Positions 1-9,331 of a DNA stretch of 64,000 nt are shown here, piece after piece. Position 1 is the first letter of the stretch. Each line of letters opens with the position of its first letter. Below the pieces are notes generated by a model. The model was given only the letters and a program-made list of their open reading frames with translations, ran no database searches and had not been told where the DNA came from. The stretch covers positions 2,418,001 through 2,482,000 of the forward strand of contig CAJQTY010000001.1 in NCBI GenBank assembly GCA_907163075.1. Reading direction: 5' to 3'. Source of the DNA: an uncultured Rhodocyclaceae bacterium (GTDB lineage: Bacteria; Pseudomonadota; Gammaproteobacteria; Burkholderiales; Rhodocyclaceae). Both the position numbers and the translations under genes were made by a program.

Positions 1-1431
1 GCCGGTGATTGGCTGATCAAGAACCCGCTCAATGCCGAAAATGGCCAGACAAGCATCCCGCGTGACCGCTTCCGCTGGTCTGTCTGGGCCAAGGGCTTAT
101 CCGGTGAGGCACTGGTTCGTTTCCTGCGCGACGAGGTGTTTGCCTTCTTCGCCGAGATGGGCGAAAGAGCCGCCCACAACTTCATGGATGGCGCACGACT
201 CGCCATCATCGATCCGACCGTTCTCACCCAGGTGGTTAATCTGGTGGATGGCCTGCGGCTGGATGCCGCCGACTCCGATACCAAGGGCGATTTGTTCGAG
301 CACGTCCTGCGGCAGATTCGACAGGCTGGCGAGTTGGGCCAGTTCCGCACGCCCCGGCATGTGATCCGCACCATTGTCGAAATCATCGACCCCAAGGTGG
401 GCGAAACCATCTATGACCCGGCGGCAGGCACGGCGGGCTTTCTCGTCGCCGCCTACAACCATATCCGTCTGGCCAACTCATCGCCAAGCGCGATTGCCGA
501 AGTGGAACTTGACGGCAAGAAACACCTGCGCGGCTTGGGCGACAAACTTTCTGCCGCCCAGACTTCGGCCCTGCAATCGGCCACTTTCTACGGCAACGAC
601 GTTGATCCGAAAATGGTGCGACTGGCGACGATGAATCTGACCCTGCGCGGACTGGCCAATGTGCGCGTCCTTCTGCGCAATGTGCTGACCAGCAACCTCG
701 ACAACGAGCGCAAGGAACAACTCGGCCTGCCACAGGAGGGCTATCACGTTGTGCTGGCCAATCCGCCGTTTGCCGGGCGGGTGGACAAGGATCGGGTAGT
801 CGAGGAAGTGAAAGTCGGCACCAGCACGGCCACCGAACTGCTGTTCCTGAAATACATGATGGACAACCTCCGGCCCGGTGGTCGCTGTGGCGTCATCGTG
901 CCCGAGGGCGTGCTGTTCGGTTCGACCGGCGCCCACAAGGAGCTGCGGCGGCAACTGATCGAGAACAACCGCGTGGAGGCGGTGCTGTCGCTGCCCGGTG
1001 GCGTATTCCAGCCGTATTCCGGGGTGAAGACTTCGGTGCTGTTCTTCCGCAAGGGCGGCAGCACGGAAAACGTCCTGTTCCTGCACGCCGATAACGACGG
1101 CTACAAACTGGATGCCAACCACGACAACCCGATTGAAACCGACGACCTGCCCGGACTTGTCGCGGTGTACCGTGAAAAAGAGGCAAATCTCGCCACTTGG
1201 CGGGTTCGCGATCCCGACGCCGAATGGACGGCGAACTGGTGGTTTGCCGATGCGGCAACCGTCAGAAGCAACGACTTCAATCTGTCCGCCGGGCGCTACC
1301 GGCCCATGAGCCAGTCGGCGGTGGAACATCGTGATCCACGGGTTTTGCTGGACGAACTGGCTGCGATTGAGGCCGAGATTGTTGAGGAAGTGGAAGCGTT
1401 GAAGGTGGCGCTAGCGGAGCTGGCTACATGA
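1..1431 (+). CDS. hsdM: Type I restriction-modification system, modification subunit HsdM (5' end outside window)
   Basis: This is an N6-adenine DNA methyltransferase that joins HsdS (and HsdR) in a type I complex. The frame is open from base 1, so the true start lies upstream; the ATG at 136 is internal. The SAM-binding motif I reads DPAAGTAGF (about bases 416-442) and the catalytic motif IV reads NPPF (bases 760-771), the pair that defines this family. The C-terminal tail is rich in Glu and Ala and probably forms the helical contact with HsdS. The stop codon overlaps the hsdS start as ATGA at 1428-1431, so the two are translationally coupled. No hsdR is visible downstream; it must lie upstream or be absent. 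Confidence 0.95.
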   Translation, partial: AGDWLIKNPLNAENGQTSIPRDRFRWSVWAKGLSGEALVRFLRDEVFAFFAEMGERAAHNFMDGARLAIIDPTVLTQVVNLVDGLRLDAADSDTKGDLFEHVLRQIRQAGELGQFRTPRHVIRTIVEIIDPKVGETIYDPAAGTAGFLVAAYNHIRLANSSPSAIAEVELDGKKHLRGLGDKLSAAQTSALQSATFYGNDVDPKMVRLATMNLTLRGLANVRVLLRNVLTSNLDNERKEQLGLPQEGYHVVLANPPFAGRVDKDRVVEEVKVGTSTATELLFLKYMMDNLRPGGRCGVIVPEGVLFGSTGAHKELRRQLIENNRVEAVLSLPGGVFQPYSGVKTSVLFFRKGGSTENVLFLHADNDGYKLDANHDNPIETDDLPGLVAVYREKEANLATWRVRDPDAEWTANWWFADAATVRSNDFNLSAGRYRPMSQSAVEHRDPRVLLDELAAIEAEIVEEVEALKVALAELAT

Positions 1432-2612
1432 GCCGAGTTTGCTTGGATGTGCTCATCAAATCTGACGAGTCTGGTTTTGCATGCAGCAAAACCAAGTTGG
1501 TCGAATCTGGATTGCCGCATCTGCGGCCATTCAACGTAAGCAACGATGGACGATTGGACTTGTCCGAGGTTTATGAGGTGCCGGAAACAGAGGCTCCTTT
1601 GGGAAAGATATACCTCGATGCTGGCGACATTCTTTTCAACAACACCAATAGCGCTGAACTTGTAGGCAAGTCCGCATTGGTGCAGTCCCCAATGAGGGCT
1701 GGATTTTCTAACCACATGAACCGCATTCGTTTGGATACGAATCAGATCGAGCCAGCCTATTTCGCCTTCTGGCTAAAACGGCAGCGGGACACGGGTTTTT
1801 TCACCAGCCAAGCAACTCAATGGGTGAGCCAAGCCGCTTACAAAACGTCCGAGATGCGGAAGTTGGAAATCGATCTGCCCACGCTGTTAGAGCAACGCCG
1901 CATCGTTGATCTGCTTTCCCGTGCCGAGGGCATCGTTCGCCTGCGGCGGGAGGCCAAGAAGAAAGCCACCGAACTCATCCCGGCGCTGTTTCTGGATATG
2001 TTTGGTGATCCGGCGACGAATCCGAAGGGGTGGGCAAATACCACCTTTGGAACATTCGGTGATTGCCGCCTCGGCAAGATGCTGGACAAGCAAAAGCAAA
2101 GCGGCGACTACCAGCGGCCTTATTTACGCAATGTGAATGTTCAATGGGATCGGATAGACACTGATGATTTGCTGATGATGGACTTTCGACCGGAAGAACA
2201 GAGCAAGTTTTTGGTGCGATCAGGCGATGTGTTGATTTGTGAAGGCGGAGAGATAGGACGAGCCGCCGTATGGCAGGGGCAGATTGCCGAATGCTTCTAC
2301 CAGAAGGCACTTCATAAACTGACCCCAAATCTATCCAAAGTCAGGCCAGATTTCGTTGTTTGGCTACTTTGGCATTTGGCGAATACAGGTGCACTCTTGG
2401 GTTCTGCTACACATGCGACGATTGCCCACCTTACCGGCGTTCAGTTAAAAGGCTTAAACTTGATTTGCCCACCGATTGAGTTGCAAGTCGAGTTCGAGAA
2501 ACGTGTAGATGCCTGCCATTCAATCCAGTCCCAGCAATCCGCTGCCACTACCAAAGCTAAGGCAACGTTCGACGCTTTGCTGGCCCAAGCTTTTTCTCCA
2601 AGCTCTTCTTGA
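1428..2612 (+). CDS. hsdS: Type I restriction-modification system, specificity subunit HsdS
   Basis: This is the DNA-recognition subunit of the type I complex, 394 residues. It shows the usual two-half layout. A first variable target-recognition domain ends in a conserved helix with the motif LEQRRIVDLLSRAEGI (about residue 150). A second variable domain follows after LFLDMFGDP, and a second helical repeat with PPIELQVEFEKRVD closes it near the C terminus. The start is fixed by the ATGA overlap with hsdM. The N terminus enters the recognition domain directly and is slightly short compared with typical HsdS. The variable domains prevent any prediction of the target site. Confidence 0.93.
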   Translation: MSRVCLDVLIKSDESGFACSKTKLVESGLPHLRPFNVSNDGRLDLSEVYEVPETEAPLGKIYLDAGDILFNNTNSAELVGKSALVQSPMRAGFSNHMNRIRLDTNQIEPAYFAFWLKRQRDTGFFTSQATQWVSQAAYKTSEMRKLEIDLPTLLEQRRIVDLLSRAEGIVRLRREAKKKATELIPALFLDMFGDPATNPKGWANTTFGTFGDCRLGKMLDKQKQSGDYQRPYLRNVNVQWDRIDTDDLLMMDFRPEEQSKFLVRSGDVLICEGGEIGRAAVWQGQIAECFYQKALHKLTPNLSKVRPDFVVWLLWHLANTGALLGSATHATIAHLTGVQLKGLNLICPPIELQVEFEKRVDACHSIQSQQSAATTKAKATFDALLAQAFSPSSS

Positions 2613-2667
2613 CGGGTCAATACCAGATTGAATACCGTTAGAATCGAGGTAATGTCATAACACCTGA

Positions 2668-5600
2668 TTGAGCCAAATGGCTGTGGCATCAGAGAAAACA
2701 CGAGCCAAGTGTCTTTGCCTGGACATCGAAACGTCTCGACAGGATCGGATGATTCTTCGCGAGCTGGGTGCCTTTCGGCCTGATACCGAGGCCCGCGTGC
2801 GACTCTCCGGGAAAGCGTCGGATCTTGCCGCACGCCTGGATCAGCTAACACATGGCGCTGCGTTTGTACTTGGCCACAACGTAGTGGCCTTTGATCAGCC
2901 AGCGCTCGCGATGTTGTACCCCGAGCTGGCGCTGCATCATTTGCCGCTGATTGACACCCTTGAGCTGTCGCCGGTTGCGTTTCCGCAGAACCCCTATCAC
3001 CGACTGGTCAAGGACTATAAGCTCTGTTCAACAACAAAGAACGATCCCGTTCGTGATGCAGAGCTGGCCTACGAGTTATTTCTCGACCAGGGCGACGCGC
3101 TGCGCAAGCGTGTGGACGACCATCCTGACGAGGTCCTTTGCCTGCACTACCTGTTAGCCCCGGAGAACGGAAAAGGGGTAGCCAATTTCTTCGCCACTTT
3201 GCGCCGGGCACTTCGGCCCACACTTACTGAAACACAGGCCGCGTGGTTACGCGCAACGGATGGAAAAGTTTGCCGTGCCGGACAGCAACGAGTCGTTGAG
3301 GGGCTGCTTCCCGAATCGGAATGGCACAAACCGCTCGCTTATGCTCTGGCGTGGTTACGCGTCTCGGGGGGCAACTCTGTTTTGCCGCCCTGGGTCAGTC
3401 TGTCGTATCCGAAAACCAGGGAAGTCATAGCGCTATTGCGCGACGTTCCGTGCGGCGATCCTGAATGTAGCTGGTGCAAAGAGCAGCACAATTTGATGGA
3501 CCTGCTTCCCAAGTATTTTCCGGGGATAAACAGCTTCAGAAAGACACCGGCAACGCCAGATGGCCGATCACTTCAGCAAGTCATTGTCGAGAACGGTTTC
3601 GCGGGCAAGCCAAGCTTGGCCGTTCTGCCCACCGGTGGTGGCAAATCCTTGTGTTTTCAGCTTCCGGCGCTTGCTCGTTACTATCGCAACGGCAGCCTGA
3701 CGGTCGTCATTTCACCGTTGCAATCGCTGATGAAAGATCAGGTTGATAACCTGGAAGCGCGCGGTATCACCTGCGCGGGCTATCTCAACAGCATGCTCAA
3801 TCCGCTTGAGCGACGAGTCATGCTGGACAAGCTGCGCCTGGGTGATTTGGGTCTGATTTTCGTCGCGCCCGAACAGTTCAGAAGCATTGCCTTTGCGAAT
3901 GCGCTCATGCACCGTGAAATAGGTGCGTGGGTATTCGATGAGGCACATTGCCTTTCAAAATGGGGGCACGACTTCAGACCCGATTATCTCTACGTTTCCC
4001 GTTTCATCAAGGCGCGGCAGAAGGACAAGCCTTCGCCGGTGTTCGGCTTCACGGCGACGGCAAAACCGGACGTTGTCAGTGATATTTGCGAGCACTTCCA
4101 CAAGCATCTCGGGGTGACGCTCGAACCGCTCGAAGGTGGGGTCGAACGTGAAAATCTGGCGTATGAAGTTCGGGCGATTCCGTCACAGACCAAGTATCCA
4201 GAGGTATTGCACCTGTTGCGCGAGGCTTTGCGCGACGAAGGCGGCGCGATTGTCTTTTGCGCTCGACAGAAAACCGTCGAGGAAATGGCCGGTTTTCTCA
4301 AACAGGCAGGACTGGATTGCGGCTATTTCCACGGTGGCATGCATCCACAGGAAAAAAGAGCGGTTCAGGACTCGTTTGTTCGTGGTGAACTAAGGGTCAT
4401 CGCCGCGACCAATGCGTTCGGTATGGGTGTCGACAAAGCCGATGTCCGCCTGGTGATCCATCTGGACACCCCCGGTTCATTGGAAAACTACCTCCAGGAA
4501 GCCGGTCGTGCCGGTCGAGATCAAGCGCCAGCGCGATGCATCCTGCTCTACGACGATGCCGATCTCGATGTCCAGTTCAGACTATTGAGGAATTCACGGC
4601 TTACACAGCATGATATTCATTCGATTTTAAAGGCGCTGCGATCCATTGAGCGTAAGGATCGCAGCGAAGGTGGCGTTGTCGTCACCAGCGGTGAAATCCT
4701 GCTTGAGATTCCCGACCAGCACCGAATTGATCCCGATGCGGCCGATGCGGACACCAAAGTCCGAATCGCGATTGCCTGGTTGGAAGAGGCGCGATTGCTG
4801 GAACGGCAAGAAAACCATACCCGGGTATTTCCCGGCAGTCTGCTGGTCGCCAATCTTGATGAGGCACGTGCGCTGCTTGAGAAGAAACTCGGGCCGACGA
4901 CCACTATCGAACCCTATCTCCAGATTCTCTCCATTCTGATCCAGGCCGGAGACGAGGATGGAATCAGTACGGATGAACTCGTCCTGGCCACAGGTCAAGA
5001 GTCACGCCTTGTGCAGGCCATGTTGCGCGATCTTGACCGTCTGAAATTGCTTTCCAACGATCTGGAAATCGGTGTCACGTTAAACCGTGAGCCGGAAACC
5101 ACCGTCCGGATCGAGGAACTGCGGCAGCTTGAGAATGCTCTGGTCGCGTGTCTGCGCGAGGCGGCTCCCGACGCCGAGCAGGAAAACTGGCAGCTTCTCA
5201 ACGTCAGGCGGCTATGTGACACGCTACGCCGTGAAGCCAAAGTCGAACTCGATCCGGAAAGGCTGACGCGCCTCCTCAAATCGTTTGCCGAATCGTTCGG
5301 TGGAGGATCGGGGCAGCGCGGATTTTTTGCACTTCGGCCAGCCGGACAGGACAACCGTTACATCAAGCTCTTGCGGAATTGGCAGCAAATCGAGGATATC
5401 CGCCAGCGACGAATGCGCCTGTCGCAGGCGCTGATCAGTTTCTTCGTAAATCATCGGCAGGGAAACAATCTGCTCGTTACGTGCAAGCAAGGCGATCTTG
5501 AAGCGGCATTGCAGTCGGATGTCACATTACAGGATCTCGACGTTCGTGATTGGGACGTGGCTTTGGCCGCATCTCTGATCTATCTCGATACCAACGAAGT

Positions 5601-7887
5601 GCTGCATCTTGCGCGTGGAAAAGCAGTATTCCGGACCGCAATGAACATACAGCTCAACGCCGAGGCGCGCCGCCGTCAGTTCAAAAAATCTGACTACGCT
5701 GAACTTGCGCTCCACTACAAGGACAAGATCATCCAGGTCCACGTCATGGCCGAATATGCGCGCTTGGCCCTTGGCAAGATACAAGCCGCGATGTCCTTTA
5801 TCGTCGACTATTTCAGTCTGGATCGGGACGAGTTTGTTCGACGTTACTTTGCCGGGCGCAAGGATGTGCTTGAGATGGCAACGACGGAGGCGGCACATCG
5901 AAGAATTCTGACGGATCTGCAAAACCCTGAGCAGCAATCGATTGTTGCGGCCCCTATTGAAGGCAGCCATTTGGTGCTGGCAGGACCGGGATCAGGAAAA
6001 ACGCGGGTCATCGTGCATCGTGTCGCGTGGCTATTGCGCGAATGCATGGCGTTGCCCGAGCAAATCATGGTGCTTGCATTCAACCGGTCGGCCGCAATTG
6101 AAATCCGCCGTCGCTTGTGGGCGCTGGTCGGTCCGGATGCGGCGGGCGTGACCGTGCAGACGCTGCATGGACTGGCGATGCGGCTGACCGGGACAAGCTA
6201 CGCGGTGGCCATCGAGCACGGCGAAACCATTGATTTCGATTCGGTGATCAAGATCGCCACGGAACAACTACGCAAGGCAGAACAGGGCGACGATATTGGC
6301 CCATCGGTACAACGCGATCGCCTGCTCGCCGGATTGCGTTACCTCCTCGTCGATGAGTATCAGGATATCAACGCGGATCACTACGCCTTGATCAGTGCAC
6401 TTGCCGGGCGAACCTTGAATGCTGAAGAGGATCGTTTGTCGTTGCTGGTTGTCGGCGATGACGATCAGAACATTTACGCTTTTGGTGGCGCGAATGTTCG
6501 TTTCATCAAACAGTTCGAGGCGGATTACCGTGCGCGGCGCTATCACCTGATCGAAAATTATCGTTCGACGACCCACATTATCAACTGCGCCAATCGAGTG
6601 ATCGCGAAGTCTCGGGAACGAATGAAAGTTGATCAGGAAATCCGAATCAACCACGCGCGACGAGAAATGACACCGGGCGGTGACTTCGAGAAACTCGATA
6701 CGATCGCACAAGGGCGTGTCCATTTGCTTGAAGTTCCGCAATCGCAATTTGAGGAGCTTGGTGTGGCACTCGCTGAATTGTTGCGGCTGAATTCGTTACA
6801 GGCAGCCGGTCGACGGACAGGCTGGCAGGGATTCGCAGTCATTGCACGACGCTGGGAAGATCTCGAACCACTCGCGGCCTTGTGCCGGCTTGAAGGCGTG
6901 CCGGTCCGCCTGCTGCGAGACGAGCATGCGCCGGATCTGCATGTCACTCGCGACGGCAACCACCTGTTATCGCTCCTCAAAGGACAACGCCGAAATACGC
7001 GACGCACCCGCGTGCTTTTGCGCGGAAACACACTTTCGCGCTGGTTTGCTCGACGTTTCGGGCAAGGTGTTGATCGTCTGATAGAAGACCCTCATCGCGC
7101 CGCGCTTGCGCAATTCGTTCAGGAATGCGAAGCGGCCGCACCGGGGGCGCAGCGCGTCGTGTTTGATCTCATCGAAGCGATGTACGAATTCAAGTCCGGG
7201 CGCAGTGAGACGACGTCAAATACACCCTCCGGCCCAATGCTTCTCCTGACGGCTCATCGCGCCAAGGGCCTTGAGTTTGATCATGTGCTGATACTCGATG
7301 CCGGCGGTTGGGAAAGCGCGGGTGACGACGAGCGGCGCCTGTTCTACGTTGCCATGACGCGAGCGAGAAAAACCCTGACCTTGTGCGCACGCCAAGCGCG
7401 GAGACATCCGTTTGTTTCCGACTGCGCTGATCTTTGTCTTAAATCTCGGCCCAATCCGATCGCTCCCGATCCGCGATTAGCTCAACGCGTGTGGGTCGCA
7501 GGGCAGGAACACGTCGTTCTTTCCTGGCCGGGGTACTTCGCGCCAAATGCACCAATTCATCGAGCGATCTCGCAGTTGAACTATGGCAGTGACTTGATTC
7601 TGCGTTTGCGAGGCGACAGCAAACCTGGCTGGGAAATTGCTGACAGCAATGGCGTTGCCGTCGCGCGAATGTCACAAAAATTCAGGCTGCCGCCAGGACA
7701 GGTTTTGCGGGTTCGCGTCTCTGCGATTCTTGTACGGCGAGCCAGGGACAGTGATTTGGATAACTTGTCGTGCGAAGAATGGGAGCTTGTTCTCCCGGAG
7801 ATTGAATATTTACCGCAATCTGAAAACACACAGGACAAGCCACAAGCAGCCAATTTGAACAGAACCGAAGCCGAGATTATTGAGTAG
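2668..7887 (+). CDS. Giant exonuclease-RecQ-UvrD helicase fusion protein
   Basis: The protein has 1739 residues in three parts. Residues 1-200 carry a DEDD exonuclease-like start, with DIET at 19-22 and GHN..FD at 69-76. After a Cys cluster (CGDPECSWC, about 262) comes a RecQ-type SF2 helicase with Walker A PTGGGKS (321-327), DEAH at 424-427 and a GRAGRD motif VI. From about residue 1080 there is an SF1 UvrD/Rep-type helicase with GPGSGKT (1106-1112), DEYQD (1229) and VAMTRARK near the end. The start is either TTG 2668 or ATG 2677; the nearest Shine-Dalgarno (GAGG, 2646) is rather distant from both. It lies 55 bp after hsdS on the same strand, suggesting a role in DNA defence or repair. The function is inferred from domains only. 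Confidence 0.85.
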   Translation: MSQMAVASEKTRAKCLCLDIETSRQDRMILRELGAFRPDTEARVRLSGKASDLAARLDQLTHGAAFVLGHNVVAFDQPALAMLYPELALHHLPLIDTLELSPVAFPQNPYHRLVKDYKLCSTTKNDPVRDAELAYELFLDQGDALRKRVDDHPDEVLCLHYLLAPENGKGVANFFATLRRALRPTLTETQAAWLRATDGKVCRAGQQRVVEGLLPESEWHKPLAYALAWLRVSGGNSVLPPWVSLSYPKTREVIALLRDVPCGDPECSWCKEQHNLMDLLPKYFPGINSFRKTPATPDGRSLQQVIVENGFAGKPSLAVLPTGGGKSLCFQLPALARYYRNGSLTVVISPLQSLMKDQVDNLEARGITCAGYLNSMLNPLERRVMLDKLRLGDLGLIFVAPEQFRSIAFANALMHREIGAWVFDEAHCLSKWGHDFRPDYLYVSRFIKARQKDKPSPVFGFTATAKPDVVSDICEHFHKHLGVTLEPLEGGVERENLAYEVRAIPSQTKYPEVLHLLREALRDEGGAIVFCARQKTVEEMAGFLKQAGLDCGYFHGGMHPQEKRAVQDSFVRGELRVIAATNAFGMGVDKADVRLVIHLDTPGSLENYLQEAGRAGRDQAPARCILLYDDADLDVQFRLLRNSRLTQHDIHSILKALRSIERKDRSEGGVVVTSGEILLEIPDQHRIDPDAADADTKVRIAIAWLEEARLLERQENHTRVFPGSLLVANLDEARALLEKKLGPTTTIEPYLQILSILIQAGDEDGISTDELVLATGQESRLVQAMLRDLDRLKLLSNDLEIGVTLNREPETTVRIEELRQLENALVACLREAAPDAEQENWQLLNVRRLCDTLRREAKVELDPERLTRLLKSFAESFGGGSGQRGFFALRPAGQDNRYIKLLRNWQQIEDIRQRRMRLSQALISFFVNHRQGNNLLVTCKQGDLEAALQSDVTLQDLDVRDWDVALAASLIYLDTNEVLHLARGKAVFRTAMNIQLNAEARRRQFKKSDYAELALHYKDKIIQVHVMAEYARLALGKIQAAMSFIVDYFSLDRDEFVRRYFAGRKDVLEMATTEAAHRRILTDLQNPEQQSIVAAPIEGSHLVLAGPGSGKTRVIVHRVAWLLRECMALPEQIMVLAFNRSAAIEIRRRLWALVGPDAAGVTVQTLHGLAMRLTGTSYAVAIEHGETIDFDSVIKIATEQLRKAEQGDDIGPSVQRDRLLAGLRYLLVDEYQDINADHYALISALAGRTLNAEEDRLSLLVVGDDDQNIYAFGGANVRFIKQFEADYRARRYHLIENYRSTTHIINCANRVIAKSRERMKVDQEIRINHARREMTPGGDFEKLDTIAQGRVHLLEVPQSQFEELGVALAELLRLNSLQAAGRRTGWQGFAVIARRWEDLEPLAALCRLEGVPVRLLRDEHAPDLHVTRDGNHLLSLLKGQRRNTRRTRVLLRGNTLSRWFARRFGQGVDRLIEDPHRAALAQFVQECEAAAPGAQRVVFDLIEAMYEFKSGRSETTSNTPSGPMLLLTAHRAKGLEFDHVLILDAGGWESAGDDERRLFYVAMTRARKTLTLCARQARRHPFVSDCADLCLKSRPNPIAPDPRLAQRVWVAGQEHVVLSWPGYFAPNAPIHRAISQLNYGSDLILRLRGDSKPGWEIADSNGVAVARMSQKFRLPPGQVLRVRVSAILVRRARDSDLDNLSCEEWELVLPEIEYLPQSENTQDKPQAANLNRTEAEIIE

Positions 7888-7934
7888 CCAAGCCTGCCGA
7901 CTTGACAATTTGTCCACGATTGACGGTCAGCGCC

Positions 7935-8028
7935 GTAGGTTGGAAAAGCGCAGCGCCTTCCGACACCCGCGGTCGAGACACCCGCCACCGCCTGCCGTCG
8001 GAAGGCGCCTTCGGCTTTTCCAAGCTAC
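7935..8028. repeat. Imperfect inverted repeat related to the 155-bp interspersed repeat
   Basis: The left arm (7935-7963) starts GTAGGTTGGAAAAGCGCAGC. The right arm (7998-8028) is nearly its reverse complement, so the transcript could form a long hairpin. The left arm matches the core of the repeat copies at 9164 and 36306 (GGAAAAGCGCAGCGCCTTCC). It lies just after the helicase stop codon and may act as a bidirectional terminator, although no T-run follows. The rest of 7888-8551 contains only the small minus-strand gene below and the leader of the next gene. Confidence 0.65.
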
Positions 8029-8121
8029 CGGACTTGCCGGTGCGGCCGGATACGGTGATACGGTCGAACCACGACATGCCGGCAGGTCCGCAGTCGGCGA
8101 TGCACGGGGCAATGCGGTCGA

Positions 8122-8328
8122 CTACCGGCAATCCTCCGACGGGATGCCGGACAAGGTTTCCCAGTAATCGTCGGACAGTGTCGCCGTCGAACCGTAAATA
8201 TCCTCCTCGCGAACGACGTGCGAGCGTTGATCCTTGTTTCCCCGTCGCTCGATATCAAGGAATGAAACGGAAATCTGGCCGGACTGCCGGCGCTCCGTCC
8301 CACTCCGACTCTCAGCTTGTGCGCGCAT
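8122..8328 (-). CDS. Small hypothetical protein, 68 residues
   Basis: This small open frame is not recognised. The start ATG (8326-8328) is chosen because AAGGAG lies nine bases upstream (8337-8342); a more upstream ATG in the same frame overlaps that site. The product is charged and polar, with the stretches SGQISVSFLDIERRG and YGSTATLSDDYWE. It has no signal peptide or membrane segment. It lies alone, divergent from the secreted-protein gene at 8561. Coding is supported mainly by the ribosome-binding site and the protein-like composition. Confidence 0.45.
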   Translation of the reverse strand: MRAQAESRSGTERRQSGQISVSFLDIERRGNKDQRSHVVREEDIYGSTATLSDDYWETLSGIPSEDCR

Positions 8329-8560
8329 CGTTGCTCTCCTTTCCATGCTCATCTGGCAGATGAACGCCTGTTTGACAGAGCGTGCATTTCTTCAGTTCCG
8401 CAGAAATTTCCGGCGGCGACGGCGTGCGCCAGGAAAAGCGGCGAAGGCCGTCCCATGCTCGACACGTTTACAGATAGTTACAATTTGTTCCAACAAAGAG
8501 GTCATCGCTACCCGAGTCTGATCGTTAGGCAACTACTATCGACTTGAGGACATGGCAACG

Positions 8561-9142
8561 ATGAAACGTATCTTGATTGCTGCACTAGCGGCGGCTTCCC
8601 TTAGTGCTTCAGCGTTCGCTGCCGATGTCGGCGTGTCGGTCACTATTGGCCAGCCGGGCTTTTACGGCAGACTCGACATTGGCGGCTTTCCGCAGCCAGT
8701 GCTGCTCTATCCGCAGCCCCTGATTATCGAGCGCGTTCCGGCAGGGCGTCCGCCTATCTATCTGCGCGTTCCGCCTGGCCACGCCAAACACTGGGGCAAG
8801 CACTGTCGCGCTTACAACGCCTGCGGTGAGCGCGTTTATTTTGTCAACGACGACTGGTACAACCGCGAATATATCCCGCGCTACCAGGAGCGGCGCAACG
8901 ATAACCGTTCCCGGGACCATGCTCAATACCGGGATGACTATCGCGGAGATGATCGCGATGACGATCGTGGGCGGGACAAAGGCCACGGAAAAGATAACGG
9001 CAAGGGCAACAAGGACCACGGCAACGGTCGCGACCGGGATAACTATCGCGGAAATGATCGCGACGACGATCGTGGGCGGGATAAAGGCCACGGAAAAAAT
9101 AACGGCAAGGGCGACAAGGGCCACGGCAAGGGTGACGACTAG
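8561..9142 (+). CDS. Secreted basic/acidic repeat-tailed protein, function unknown
   Basis: The product is 193 residues. The ATG at 8561 is preferred over 8552 because the Shine-Dalgarno GAGGA (8546-8550) is ten bases from it and only one base from the other. A clear signal peptide (MKRILIAALAAASLSASAFA) predicts export to the periplasm. The mature part has a Pro/Tyr-rich region and one Cys pair (HCRAYNAC). It ends in a tail made of a 35-residue unit repeated almost twice (starting at YRGDDRDDDRGRDKGHGK, then YRGNDRDDDRGRDKGHGK). The tail alternates Asp/Arg with Gly/Lys/His and is probably disordered. The general pattern resembles many short envelope proteins in this group; no family name is assigned. 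Confidence 0.8.
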   Translation: MKRILIAALAAASLSASAFAADVGVSVTIGQPGFYGRLDIGGFPQPVLLYPQPLIIERVPAGRPPIYLRVPPGHAKHWGKHCRAYNACGERVYFVNDDWYNREYIPRYQERRNDNRSRDHAQYRDDYRGDDRDDDRGRDKGHGKDNGKGNKDHGNGRDRDNYRGNDRDDDRGRDKGHGKNNGKGDKGHGKGDD

Positions 9143-9163
9143 TGCAGTGCTGCCCGCTGTCTG

Positions 9164-9316
9164 GAACTTATGCCAACGGCCGGTAGGGCGGAAAAGCGCA
9201 GCGCCTTCCGCCGTCTGAGCGCCATTTGGCGGATAACGCTACGCTCATCCACCCTACGCAGGTAAAAGCCGAACCGGCGTAGCCTTCAAATAAGCGCCAT
9301 CAAGATCGCATCACTA
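9164..9316 (+). repeat. Interspersed repeat, copy A (about 155 bp)
   Basis: This sequence matches the reverse complement of 36306-36464 over nearly its whole length, with about a dozen differences and one short indel. It contains two hairpin-capable blocks: GGCGGAAAAGCGCAGCGCCT, continuing to TTCCGCC, and GGCGGATAACGCTACGCTCA, continuing to TCCACC. It fills the space between the secreted-protein gene and nudC, which converge here. Confidence 0.85.
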
Positions 9317-9331
9317 CACGAGTCGGCGCGT

